Shown in pieces: positions 25,749 to 34,147 of a stretch of DNA of 64,000 nt (positions are counted from its first letter, which is position 1; every line of letters begins with the position of its first letter). The notes under the pieces were generated by a model that saw only the letters and a program-made list of their open reading frames with translations, was not told where the DNA came from and made no database searches. The DNA is from Haloplasmataceae bacterium (GTDB lineage: Bacteria > Bacillota_I > Bacilli_A > Haloplasmatales > Haloplasmataceae). The DNA lies in NCBI GenBank assembly GCA_029240795.1, contig JARDZP010000003.1, positions 32,653 to 96,652 of the forward strand. Direction: 5' to 3'. The translations under genes were made by a program, and so were the position numbers.

Positions 25749-27518
25749 GTGGCAAGTAAAGATAGACTGAATATAATAAAAAAATATAAATTAATCACAT
25801 TCGTTTTTTATTTCTTTGTATTAATAACAAGTATAACAACAATAGAATATAATTATTTCTCAATTGTTACTTGTTTTTTATTTTTACTTTTTATAATCTT
25901 AGCTTATAAAAGTAAACTTAAACAATTTAAATGGTTCTATACCTTTTTATCAGTAGGTATTTTAAGTACCTACTTATTGACTATAAATCTTCATGACTAT
26001 GAATTCTTATTTTATATATTAATGTTATCAATCATCATGGGTATGGTATTTAATAATTTTTATTTTAGTATTGTTAGTAATATTATGACTTTAATCTTGA
26101 CATTTTTAATTTTTAAAGATGAAAACTTATATAAATTATTGATATTAAATAATCTATCTACTTTGATATTGCTTTTTATTTTAATAAAGGTGTTAAAGAA
26201 TTATAACAAATTCAATTATATTAATTCTAATCTATACTTACCAAACCATAGCATTGCTTTAAAAAGGTTATCAGAACTTATTGAGACATATAAAAGCAAT
26301 AACGATATTAATTTTGCAGTTGCAGCTATTGATTTAGATTGTTTAAAAACAATCAATAAAAAAGAAGGTTATGATGCTGGCGATTATATCATCTTTCAAG
26401 TATCAAATCGGATTAAGAATAATTTGAATAAAAATCACATCGTAGTTAGAAGTGGTGGAGATGAGTTTGCTATAATATTCAGTAATATTGTTACTAAAAA
26501 AGAATGTTTAAAAATAGTTAATAGTATTCTACTTGATTTAAGAAAATCATTTATTTATAATAATAATCCACTTTATATTTCTGCCAGTATTGGACTCGTA
26601 TTTAATAATCAGAAATTTGTATCTGTTGATGAATATATGAGAGCAGCCAGTATATCTTTAGAAAAAGCAAAATTTTATGGAAAAAATCGAATTTGTATTT
26701 TTGATAATCTTAAAGATGAAATTAAGATTCGTCGATTTAAAATTGAAAAGGATTTAAAAGACGCTTTAGAGAAACACGAACTTGAGTTATATTATCAACC
26801 TATTTTAAAACTTAATAATAAAAAAGAAGTTGGACTAGAAGCTTTAATACGTTGGAATCATCCTGAATTAGGGCTTATTTCACCAGGTGAATTCATCCCA
26901 ATTGCGGAAAATACTGGATTAATTATTGATATTGGTAAATTTGTGATTAGAGAAGCTTGTAGAACACTTTGCTCAATTAATGGTTATGTTAATGATAATT
27001 TTTCAATGAATATCAATATATCTCCCAAACAATTAAAAGATAAAAATCTCTATGATGTGATACATGATTCAATTATTCAATTAAATATAAATCCTGAAAG
27101 AATTCATATTGAAATTACTGAATCAGCCCTTATTGATGATTTAGAAATTTCTAAACTTACTCTAAATAAACTCGTTGAATTTGGAGTTAAAATTCATTTA
27201 GATGATTTTGGTACTGGCTATTCTTCTTTAAGTTATTTACATATGTTGCCAATAAACAGTTTAAAAATTGATAAATCCTTTATTGAAAACTTAATGTTAG
27301 AACAAAAAAATTATCAATTGCTTAAAAGTATAATTTTAATGGGAAAAGAATTAAATATGCATGTTATTGCCGAGGGAATTGAAGATATAAATCGTTATAA
27401 TCGACTATTAGAAATGGGCTGTGAATTTGGTCAAGGTTATTATTTTTCAAAGCCTTTAAAAGTTTCAGATTTATTGATTTACTTAGAAAATAAAATATTT
27501 CTTAAAAACGCTATTTAA
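25749..27518 (+). CDS. membrane GGDEF-EAL protein, probable c-di-GMP phosphodiesterase
   Basis: This 589-residue protein has about five to six N-terminal transmembrane helices, a GGDEF domain (RSGGDEFAII) and a C-terminal EAL domain. In the GGDEF domain the substrate-binding DLDCLKTIN replaces the usual D-x-D-x-F-K-x-I-N. The EAL residues appear complete: LEALIRW, NINISPKQL, EITES, LDDFGTGYSS, LKIDKSF, IAEGIE and GQGYYF. It should therefore break c-di-GMP. Start is GTG with AGGTGATAG upstream. The next gene is a diguanylate cyclase. Confidence 0.9.
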   Translation: MASKDRLNIIKKYKLITFVFYFFVLITSITTIEYNYFSIVTCFLFLLFIILAYKSKLKQFKWFYTFLSVGILSTYLLTINLHDYEFLFYILMLSIIMGMVFNNFYFSIVSNIMTLILTFLIFKDENLYKLLILNNLSTLILLFILIKVLKNYNKFNYINSNLYLPNHSIALKRLSELIETYKSNNDINFAVAAIDLDCLKTINKKEGYDAGDYIIFQVSNRIKNNLNKNHIVVRSGGDEFAIIFSNIVTKKECLKIVNSILLDLRKSFIYNNNPLYISASIGLVFNNQKFVSVDEYMRAASISLEKAKFYGKNRICIFDNLKDEIKIRRFKIEKDLKDALEKHELELYYQPILKLNNKKEVGLEALIRWNHPELGLISPGEFIPIAENTGLIIDIGKFVIREACRTLCSINGYVNDNFSMNINISPKQLKDKNLYDVIHDSIIQLNINPERIHIEITESALIDDLEISKLTLNKLVEFGVKIHLDDFGTGYSSLSYLHMLPINSLKIDKSFIENLMLEQKNYQLLKSIILMGKELNMHVIAEGIEDINRYNRLLEMGCEFGQGYYFSKPLKVSDLLIYLENKIFLKNAI

Positions 27519-27536
27519 TATATGGAAGTGAAATAA

Positions 27537-28595
27537 ATGATTTATAATTTGTTTATAAGTATTCTCATCTTTACCTTTTTTATCCTTCTTGGAGCACAAA
27601 TGACTCGAGAAATTCCATTAAATAGACATTCGAAAATTAAAACAAAAATATTATATGGATTATCAGGATCTTTTATGAACTTTGCTTTCACTATTTTAGA
27701 AATCGAGGATTCAATTTTTTTCATAAATAGTGGCTTTATGTCGGTGATTTTAATTTATAATTATGGAGGAATAATATCAGCTTCGATAACAGGTTTATGT
27801 GTGATCATCTACCTATTATTAAAAGCAGGATTTTCTTCACTCATCATTTTTTTATCTTTGGTATTATTAATCTCATTCGTTTTGATTGCTATATCAGAGA
27901 AATTTTTTAGTAATAGATGGAAAAGATGGTCTTCATGGTTATTTGTTTTGATATTAGTTAATATTTCATTGGTATATTATAATAAAGACTATTTTCCAGA
28001 CCTACTAAAAAATATTATTGTAACAAGTTTAACAGGTATTTTTATTTTTCACTTAATAAAATATCTAGAATCAACACAAACTTTATTTGTAAAATATAAA
28101 ACAGAAGCATTGTATGATTATTTAACAGGATTAAAAAATTCACGGTCCTTTGATATTCAATTTAATAAGGTTGCCGAAGAATCTAAATTGACTAACCAAT
28201 CTGTGGCAGTATTAATGATTGACATTGACTTTTTTAAAAATATAAATGATACATATGGTCATGAAGTTGGTGACAAAATATTAAAAGAATTTGGATCAAT
28301 CTTAAAAACAAATTGTCATATTAATGATGTTGTTTCGCGAATTGGTGGCGAAGAGTTTTGCTTAATTATATATTGTGGTAAAGAAAAAGCATTAATTATT
28401 GGTGAAACGATCCGTAAAGCTGTCGAGGAGTATGAATTTTATAATAAAAAAAATGATAAAATTCATATAACAGTATCTATTGGAATTGCGGTTTATCCTG
28501 ATACCACCAGTAAAATTAATGATTTAAGGAGTAATGCTGATGATGCAGTTTACCTTGCTAAACATCAAGGTAGAAATAAAGTTTGTATCATATAA
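27537..28595 (+). CDS. membrane diguanylate cyclase (GGEEF)
   Basis: This 352-residue protein has an N-terminal membrane domain of about six helices, reminiscent of 5TMR-LYT sensor domains (FMSVILIYNYGG), followed by a full GGDEF domain with DIDFFKNINDTYGHEVGD and the active-site motif RIGGEEF. It is predicted to make c-di-GMP. It starts 18 bases after the EAL gene, so a synthase and a hydrolase of the same messenger are co-expressed. Confidence 0.92.
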   Translation: MIYNLFISILIFTFFILLGAQMTREIPLNRHSKIKTKILYGLSGSFMNFAFTILEIEDSIFFINSGFMSVILIYNYGGIISASITGLCVIIYLLLKAGFSSLIIFLSLVLLISFVLIAISEKFFSNRWKRWSSWLFVLILVNISLVYYNKDYFPDLLKNIIVTSLTGIFIFHLIKYLESTQTLFVKYKTEALYDYLTGLKNSRSFDIQFNKVAEESKLTNQSVAVLMIDIDFFKNINDTYGHEVGDKILKEFGSILKTNCHINDVVSRIGGEEFCLIIYCGKEKALIIGETIRKAVEEYEFYNKKNDKIHITVSIGIAVYPDTTSKINDLRSNADDAVYLAKHQGRNKVCII

Positions 28596-28609
28596 ATTAG
28601 GAGTGTTTT

Positions 28610-29323
28610 ATGAATATATTAGTAGTAAATGATGATGGTTATGAATCAAAAAAAATTAAAATATTAGCAGATTCATTTAGAAAATATGGCAATGTATATA
28701 TTGTTGCACCACATTATGAACAAAGTGGAGCTTCAAGTTCTATAACAGTGCATAAAGGATTTAACGTTCATAATCACGGAAATAACTCATGGAGTGTTGA
28801 AGGAACTCCAAGTGATTGTGTAAAATATGCGCTTTTTGGATTAAAATTAGATGTAGACATAGTTGCATCAGGCATTAATAATGGACCTAATATCGGTTTA
28901 GATACTATTTATTCTGGTACAGTTGGTGCGTGTATGGAAGCTTTAATTTATGGAAAAATTGCGTTAGCTTTTTCAAGTGAATATAATCAAGATATAAATA
29001 TAACGGATTTAAATCATGTAATCAAGTTTATTCTAGATAAAAAACTTTTTTCCAATCAATTTATCCTAAATATTAATTTTCCAAAAGTTAAAAGTTCTAA
29101 GGATATTATCATCACTGATTTAGGAATAAGACCGATTGAGCAATATTATGAACAGAATGATGGGAATTATTTCGTGAAAAGAAATTTTCAAGATTTTGTT
29201 TTTGAAGAACACACAGATTTATGGGCATTTGAAAATGGCACTATTTCAATTACCCCTTTGAAGTTAGGAAATGGTGATATCACAATTACAAACAATCTTA
29301 GAGATAAATTAAAAAATTGTTAA
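28610..29323 (+). CDS. surE: 5'/3'-nucleotidase SurE
   Basis: SurE removes phosphate from nucleoside monophosphates and needs a divalent metal. The 237-residue protein shows the N-terminal metal-binding VNDDGYES, SGASSSIT, VEGTPSDCV and SGINNGPNIG motifs of the family. It begins 14 bases downstream of the diguanylate cyclase gene and may share its transcript. It could finish nucleotide salvage begun by the nuclease locus downstream, but that link is inference. Confidence 0.95.
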   Translation: MNILVVNDDGYESKKIKILADSFRKYGNVYIVAPHYEQSGASSSITVHKGFNVHNHGNNSWSVEGTPSDCVKYALFGLKLDVDIVASGINNGPNIGLDTIYSGTVGACMEALIYGKIALAFSSEYNQDINITDLNHVIKFILDKKLFSNQFILNINFPKVKSSKDIIITDLGIRPIEQYYEQNDGNYFVKRNFQDFVFEEHTDLWAFENGTISITPLKLGNGDITITNNLRDKLKNC

Positions 29324-29402
29324 TTTATTCCATATATAATAAAATATCTCCTTTGTTATGAAACTATAATGAGTATTTTTTATAAGAAAAGGAGTATATT
29401 AC

Positions 29403-29855
29403 ATGAAAAAATTATCATTATTGATGTTATCATTATTTGTTGCTTTAGTATTAAACGCATGTGCTGATAATGTTACTACAAGTGGCACAACTGCAACAAC
29501 AGCGACTACACAAGCAGCAATTTGGCCTAATCTTAAACAATTTAGAATAGATATGGCAAATGAAATGTTAGCAGCACAATCACCTGATGTTGATACAAAA
29601 GCAGGCGCTACTGATAGTTCACTGGGTTGGATCAAAGCAGTTGAAAATGCATTAACACAAGCAGAGTCAACAACTACACCAGGTACATATATTGATGGTA
29701 CTTATTCTGGTGAAGGTGATAAGAGACAATATGGTTATGAAAATGCTACTGTAACGATAGTTAGTGGTGAAATAACAGAAATTATTTTAAGAAGATTAAA
29801 TAATGATGGAACAGAAGTAGATTACAATCAATGGACAGGACAACCTGCACAATAA
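29403..29855 (+). CDS. small lipoprotein with rearranged FMN-binding-domain motifs (copy 1)
   Basis: This is a 150-residue surface lipoprotein with Cys20 in VLNAC and a Thr-rich linker. Residues 61-90 carry SPDVDTKAGATDSS...AVENAL, which looks like the C-terminal half of the FMN_bind domain, where the D-x2-x-GAT-type Thr receives FMN from ApbE. Residues 99-145 (DGTYSGEGD... VTIVSGEITEIILRRL) look like the N-terminal half of the same domain. The order is thus reversed. A paralogue lies at 30965. Role in extracellular electron transfer is a suggestion. Confidence 0.7.
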   Translation: MKKLSLLMLSLFVALVLNACADNVTTSGTTATTATTQAAIWPNLKQFRIDMANEMLAAQSPDVDTKAGATDSSLGWIKAVENALTQAESTTTPGTYIDGTYSGEGDKRQYGYENATVTIVSGEITEIILRRLNNDGTEVDYNQWTGQPAQ

Positions 29856-29865
29856 TTTTTTTATT

Positions 29866-29906
29866 AATAAAGCTATATGAAAATGATTCATATAGCTTTA
29901 TTTTTT
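29866..29906 (+). terminator. intrinsic terminator after lipoprotein copy 1
   Basis: Perfect 16-base arms 29866-29881 and 29887-29902 (AATAAAGCTATATGAA) with a 5-base loop, followed by a T-run. Confidence 0.9.
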
Positions 29907-30019
29907 ATGGTATAAATTTAGAATTATGTCTAACTATAAAAATGAGTTCTATTTACTATAAGTAAATATTAAGTTATAATTAAATTATCTATGTTTATTG
30001 ATACATTGGAGGATTACAT

Positions 30020-30883
30020 ATGAAAAACCTCATTCGATTTAAAGAATTTTTAATTATAAATTTTGGCTTATTTTTAGTTGCGTTAGCGATTCACTTTATT
30101 ATGGTTCCTAATAATTTTGTTGTAGGTGGTGTAAGTGGGTTAGCTATTGTCTTACATAGCTTTATTCCTTTATCAATTGGAACGCTTATGACAATCTTAA
30201 ATACAATTCTATTCATTTTAGGTATGCTTTTAATTGGATTTGGATATGGCATTAGAACACTTTATTCAAGTTATATGTTATCGTTTATGGTAATAGTACT
30301 TGAAAGGTTTTTCCCAATAGATGGTCCTTTAATCCCTGAAGGAGGGCATTTATTTGTGCAACTTACTTTATTATCAATTGTTACAGCGATTGGTTTAGCA
30401 ATAGTGTTTAAATATAATGCTTCTACCGGCGGAACGGATATTACCGGTAAAATTATAAATAAATATTTTCATGTCGATTTAGGTAAAGCCGTACTCATTT
30501 CAGATTTATTTATCACATTAGCTGCATTATATATATATGATTTTAAAACATTTGCATATGGTCTTATTGGTGTCATAATGAATGGCTTAGTCATTGATTT
30601 TGTATTAGATACTATAAAAGAACAAAGAGAAATAACGATTATCAGTGAAAAATCAGATGAAATATCTAAATTTATTATTGAAGTATTAGAAAAGGGTGCT
30701 ACAATATATCCTGGAATTGGCGCTTATACAAAACAAGAGAGAGATATTATTATCACGATTGTCAATAAAAAAGAATTTTATAAGTTGAAAGAATATATTA
30801 AGCTAATTGATTTAAATGCTTTTATAACTGTAAATGATATTCGAGAAACATTTGGAGAAGGGTTTACCGCATTATCAGATTAA
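30020..30883 (+). CDS. YitT-family membrane protein (DUF161/DUF2179)
   Basis: This 287-residue protein has about five to six transmembrane helices typical of YitT (NFVVGGVSGLAIVLH, FKYNASTGGTDI) and a cytoplasmic C-terminal DUF2179 domain (REITIISEKSDEISKFI). The family may transport small solutes but is not well characterised. It lies between the two flavin-motif lipoproteins and has GGAGG before its ATG. Confidence 0.9.
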   Translation: MKNLIRFKEFLIINFGLFLVALAIHFIMVPNNFVVGGVSGLAIVLHSFIPLSIGTLMTILNTILFILGMLLIGFGYGIRTLYSSYMLSFMVIVLERFFPIDGPLIPEGGHLFVQLTLLSIVTAIGLAIVFKYNASTGGTDITGKIINKYFHVDLGKAVLISDLFITLAALYIYDFKTFAYGLIGVIMNGLVIDFVLDTIKEQREITIISEKSDEISKFIIEVLEKGATIYPGIGAYTKQERDIIITIVNKKEFYKLKEYIKLIDLNAFITVNDIRETFGEGFTALSD

Positions 30884-30964
30884 TAATAATTAATGAGCGT
30901 TTTTAATGATAATTATTATCATTTATGTTAGCCTATTGGTGAAAATGTAAGTAGGAGGATATAA

Positions 30965-31390
30965 ATGAAAAAATTTGGAATTTTAGTATTATTACTGCTG
31001 TTAAATTTTTCATTAGCTGCGTGTAAGAAGGAAGAAGTTACAACAACTACACAACCAGCTGCTGTTAGACCTAATTTAGCTCAATATAGATTTGATTTAG
31101 CAGACGATATGTTAGAAGCACAATCAGCAAGTGTTGATACAATCGCCAGCGCAACTGATAGTTCAAATGGTTGGATTCAAGCAGTTGAAAGAGCATTGGA
31201 AAAAGCAGAATCAACTACAGTACCTAATACTTTTGTTAATGGTACATATACAGCTGAAAGTGATAAAAGACAATTGGGCTTTGAAGATGCTACTGTAGTT
31301 ATTTCTGATGGTGAAATATCAAGTATTACATTAAGAAGATTGAATAGTGATGGTTCAGAAGTAGATTATACACAATGGGCTGGTAAATAA
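30965..31390 (+). CDS. small lipoprotein with rearranged FMN-binding-domain motifs (copy 2)
   Basis: This 141-residue lipoprotein (Cys20 in SLAAC) is clearly paralogous to the one at 29403: the same EAQS-x3-VDT-x4-ATDSS-x-GW block with the candidate flavin-accepting Thr64, then NGTYTAESDKRQLGFEDATV and ISDGEISSITLRRLNSDGSEVDYTQW. The Gly of the GAT motif is Ser here. GTAGGAGG precedes the start. It ends at a strong hairpin shared with the nitroreductase gene. Confidence 0.7.
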   Translation: MKKFGILVLLLLLNFSLAACKKEEVTTTTQPAAVRPNLAQYRFDLADDMLEAQSASVDTIASATDSSNGWIQAVERALEKAESTTVPNTFVNGTYTAESDKRQLGFEDATVVISDGEISSITLRRLNSDGSEVDYTQWAGK

Positions 31391-31395
31391 AACAA

Positions 31396-31429
31396 AAAGG
31401 AGATTATATTTTTCTATATAATCTCCTTT
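31396..31429. terminator. convergent terminator
   Basis: AAAGGAGATTATAT (31396-31409) and ATATAATCTCCTTT (31416-31429) are perfectly complementary with a short T-rich loop, between convergent lipoprotein and nitroreductase genes. Confidence 0.88.
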
Positions 31430-31434
31430 CTATT

Positions 31435-31977
31435 TTATAAAATTGTTAATTTATCTTCAGCTGTAATTCTTTCTTTAACAGTTGGCTTGTCGTCGTAGAA
31501 TCCCATGGTAATAGCACCAGCTACCATTTCATTATCTTTAACACCAAGATATTCAACTAATTTTCCTTGAATTAACTTGGATTTAAAGCATGTTCCAATT
31601 TTTAATTCATCAGCTAAAAGCATAAAGTTTTGCATTAACGCTACTGATGCACCGTATTCTTCCAATGTCCAAATTAGATCATCATTATTTTTTTGGTTTA
31701 CTACAACTAAGATAGCAGTAGAACTACTGATTACCTTTTTACGATAATCAACTTTTGCCTCTTCTGGGGTTACTCCAGAAAAAATAATTTCAAGATTGTT
31801 TAATAATTTTTCTTTTGCTTCTCCATCAATTAAAATAAAACGCCAAGTTTGTCTAAATTGATGATTTGGCGCATAGATTGCTGTGTTTAAAATTTCAATA
31901 ATTTCTTCTCTTTTAATTACATTGTTGTTGTAAACTCGGATTGACCTCCGACTTAAGATCGCTTCTTTTAAATTCAT
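31435..31977 (-). CDS. nitroreductase-family flavoprotein
   Basis: This 180-residue protein fits FMN-dependent nitroreductases: RRSIRVYNNNVI near the N-terminus, APNHQFRQTWRF in the FMN-binding region, LEEYGASVALMQNFMLLADEL, and GAITMGFYDDKP. Such enzymes reduce nitro compounds or quinones with NAD(P)H. TAGGAGTG precedes the start. The divergent neighbour is a CBS protein whose start is unclear. Confidence 0.9.
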   Translation of the reverse strand: MNLKEAILSRRSIRVYNNNVIKREEIIEILNTAIYAPNHQFRQTWRFILIDGEAKEKLLNNLEIIFSGVTPEEAKVDYRKKVISSSTAILVVVNQKNNDDLIWTLEEYGASVALMQNFMLLADELKIGTCFKSKLIQGKLVEYLGVKDNEMVAGAITMGFYDDKPTVKERITAEDKLTIL

Positions 31978-32033
31978 TGGTTTACACTCCTATATTTATT
32001 TATTTATATATTTATAATGAACTTGATGATTTT

Positions 32034-32699
32034 ATGAGAGAGTTATTAGATGAAGATTCAAAAACAAGCCATGTTCAATTAATTGATAAACTAGCAAAAA
32101 CAAGTAATTTATTTAGAAATTATAAAAATGATTTAAAAGAATTTGCAGAACTTCGTAATGCGATTGTTCATAACACTCATTTTTGTGGTAATCCATATGG
32201 TGATGTAATAGCTGAACCACATGATATTGTTGTTGAAATGTATCAGGATTTGTTAAATCAAGTAACAAAACCTCAAACCGCAAAAGATATTTATCGGAAA
32301 ACTAATGATGAAAGTGTATATAGTGCAAGTAGTGATACAAAAATCATTGATATTATTAAAAATATGTATAATAAGGCATACACATGTGTACCAGTTATTG
32401 AAAATAAAAAAATCGTTGGCGTGTTTAGTGAAAATGTTTTAATAAGTTTATTTGCCATTAAAGGTAATATTGACATAAGCAATTTAAAAATAAATGATAT
32501 TAATGAATTAGTTGATATGAATAATCACTATGGTGAATACTTTAAGTTTTGTAAAGTTAAAGATACGATTTTTGATATTAAAGAATTGTTTCAGACAAAA
32601 AGAGAAGACCATAAAAGGTTAGAAATGATTTTTGTAACTGGTAATGGATTGAGTAACGAAGATGTTTTAGGCGTAATTTCAGCATGGGATTTAATATAA
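32034..32699 (+). CDS. CBS-domain protein with N-terminal helical domain
   Basis: The protein combines an N-terminal helical region containing FAELRNAIVHN, which recalls toxin- or HEPN-like R-x4-H patterns, with a C-terminal pair of CBS motifs (DTKIIDIIKNMYNKAYTCVPVIENKKIVGVFSE and a second half ending GVISAWDLI). CBS pairs sense adenine nucleotides. The first in-frame ATG is at 32034, without a clear ribosome site; the frame continues upstream with similar-looking sequence (YNELDDF), so the true start may be non-standard or lost. Function unknown. Confidence 0.6.
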   Translation: MRELLDEDSKTSHVQLIDKLAKTSNLFRNYKNDLKEFAELRNAIVHNTHFCGNPYGDVIAEPHDIVVEMYQDLLNQVTKPQTAKDIYRKTNDESVYSASSDTKIIDIIKNMYNKAYTCVPVIENKKIVGVFSENVLISLFAIKGNIDISNLKINDINELVDMNNHYGEYFKFCKVKDTIFDIKELFQTKREDHKRLEMIFVTGNGLSNEDVLGVISAWDLI

Positions 32700-32739
32700 G
32701 AGAATATAATGTAGTAAAACATTTTCATATTTCTTGTTG

Positions 32740-32768
32740 TTTACATTAATTGGTATTTAATATATAAT
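32740..32768 (+). promoter_or_regulatory. promoter of a small transcription unit
   Basis: TTTACA (32740-32745), 17-base spacer, TATAAT (32763-32768). It is followed by a short open frame and a terminator ending near 32931. Confidence 0.6.
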
Positions 32769-32803
32769 AAAATTAATAATAATTTTATGAAGTGGTGATA
32801 ATT

Positions 32804-32911
32804 ATGTTGAGTATTCATTCGGGGTATTTTAATATTACTTCCTTATCAACTACCAGCAATTTTATTGGGATTAGTGTAACTATAAATAATGTAAGCTTAT
32901 TTTTGACTTGA
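32804..32911 (+). CDS. possible 35-residue peptide or small RNA
   Basis: A GTGGTGATAATT ribosome-like sequence precedes an ATG opening a 35-codon frame (MLSIHSGYFNITSL...) that ends inside a terminator stem. I recognise no family. A consensus-like promoter upstream and a strong terminator downstream delimit an RNA of about 155 bases, so it could equally be a small regulatory RNA or a decayed gene. Confidence 0.3.
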   Translation: MLSIHSGYFNITSLSTTSNFIGISVTINNVSLFLT

Positions 32912-32931
32912 ATTTTTTCAAGTCTTTTTTT
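32905..32931 (+). terminator. intrinsic terminator
   Basis: GACTTGAA (32905-32912), TTTT loop, TTCAAGTC (32917-32924), then seven T. Ends the small transcription unit. Confidence 0.88.
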
Positions 32932-33109
32932 ATGTCTTTTTTGAAATATCTTACCTAAAGACATTAAAATAAGCTATACTTATTATATTACAACCATTTT
33001 ATATTTTTATAGTTAACATAATAAATATTAGTAGAGACTTGTAACTTTTTTTTTGAAGAAAGATGTAAATTTCTACTCTTATATATAAAAAATTAAGGAG
33101 AATTAGGTT
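32932..33109 (+). other. leader region of the nuclease/transporter operon
   Basis: About 180 bases without an open frame. A TATACT hexamer near 32975 is a weak -10 candidate, and a long T-run (33049-33057) precedes AAGGAG, the ribosome site of the ATPase gene. I see no riboswitch fold. Confidence 0.4.
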
Positions 33110-34147
33110 ATGGAAGTAAGATTAGAAGGTTTAACTAAACAGTTTACTGAGACTATTGCGGTAGACAATGTTTCAGTTACATTTGAGTCTGGAAAACTTA
33201 TTGGTCTATTAGGACCATCTGGGTGCGGGAAGTCTACTACTTTATTCATGATTTCTGGATTATTAAAACCAACCAAAGGTAAAATTTACTTTGGTAATGA
33301 TGATGTGACAAATTTAGCACCTGAAAAAAGAGGAATAGGATTAGTTTTCCAAAATTACGCATTGTATCCACATATGACGGTACAACAAAATATAATGTTC
33401 CCTTTAGAAAATTTAAAGTTAAGCAGACAAGAAGCATTAGAAAGAACAAAAGAAATGGCCACTTTAGTAGGTATAAATGAACTGCTAGATAGAAAACCTG
33501 CTCAATTATCAGGGGGGCAACAACAACGTGTAGCGATAGCTCGTGCACTTGTTAAAAAGCCTCGTGTTTTATTACTAGATGAACCATTATCAAATCTAGA
33601 TGCAAGATTAAGATTGCAAACACGTGAAGAAATTAGAAGAATTCAAAGAGAAACTGGTATTACAACAATTTTCGTAACTCATGACCAAGAAGAAGCAATG
33701 AGTATATCTGATAAAATTATTGTTATGAGTAAAGGTTTAGTACAACAAGAAGGGATCCCACAAGTTGTTTACAACAAACCAATTAACTTATTTGTTAGTA
33801 AATTCTTAGGAAATCCTCCTATTAATACTTTTGATGGAAAAATTTCTAATGGAAAAATCATAATTGGTGATATTGAATTAGGAAAAACAAATTGTAACGA
33901 TCAAAATGTAGTTATCGGTATAAGACCAGAAGATTTTAAAGTAGCAGAAGATGGTTTCGAAGTTTCAATCACTGATTTATCTCGTATAGGTCGTGATACA
34001 ACAGTTTATTTTAATTTAAATGGTATAGAGACTAGAGCTTTAATAAATTCTGAAGAAGTATCAACTGTGAATAAGATTAAATTAAAAGTAAAAAGAGAAA
34101 AAATTCATTTATTTAATCCTGAAGCAGGTGATTGTATAAATGAATAA
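33110..34147 (+). CDS. CUT1 ABC transporter ATPase
   Basis: This 345-residue UgpC/MsmX-type ATPase has Walker A (GPSGCGKST), Q-loop (FQNYALYPHMT), signature LSGGQQQRVAIARA, Walker B (VLLLDEPLSNLDA), HDQ switch and a C-terminal OB-type domain (GIRPEDF). It begins the operon of permeases, binding protein and nucleases that follows, so its cargo is probably a nucleic acid product or sugar. The next gene overlaps its end by 8 bases. Unlike many Bacillota with one shared MsmX, this organism carries a dedicated ATPase per importer. Confidence 0.95.
   Translation: MEVRLEGLTKQFTETIAVDNVSVTFESGKLIGLLGPSGCGKSTTLFMISGLLKPTKGKIYFGNDDVTNLAPEKRGIGLVFQNYALYPHMTVQQNIMFPLENLKLSRQEALERTKEMATLVGINELLDRKPAQLSGGQQQRVAIARALVKKPRVLLLDEPLSNLDARLRLQTREEIRRIQRETGITTIFVTHDQEEAMSISDKIIVMSKGLVQQEGIPQVVYNKPINLFVSKFLGNPPINTFDGKISNGKIIIGDIELGKTNCNDQNVVIGIRPEDFKVAEDGFEVSITDLSRIGRDTTVYFNLNGIETRALINSEEVSTVNKIKLKVKREKIHLFNPEAGDCINE

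Noticed and set aside
33246..33548. 100-codon minus-strand frame inside the ATPase gene
   Set aside because: Antisense shadow of strongly conserved ATPase motifs; no independent support.
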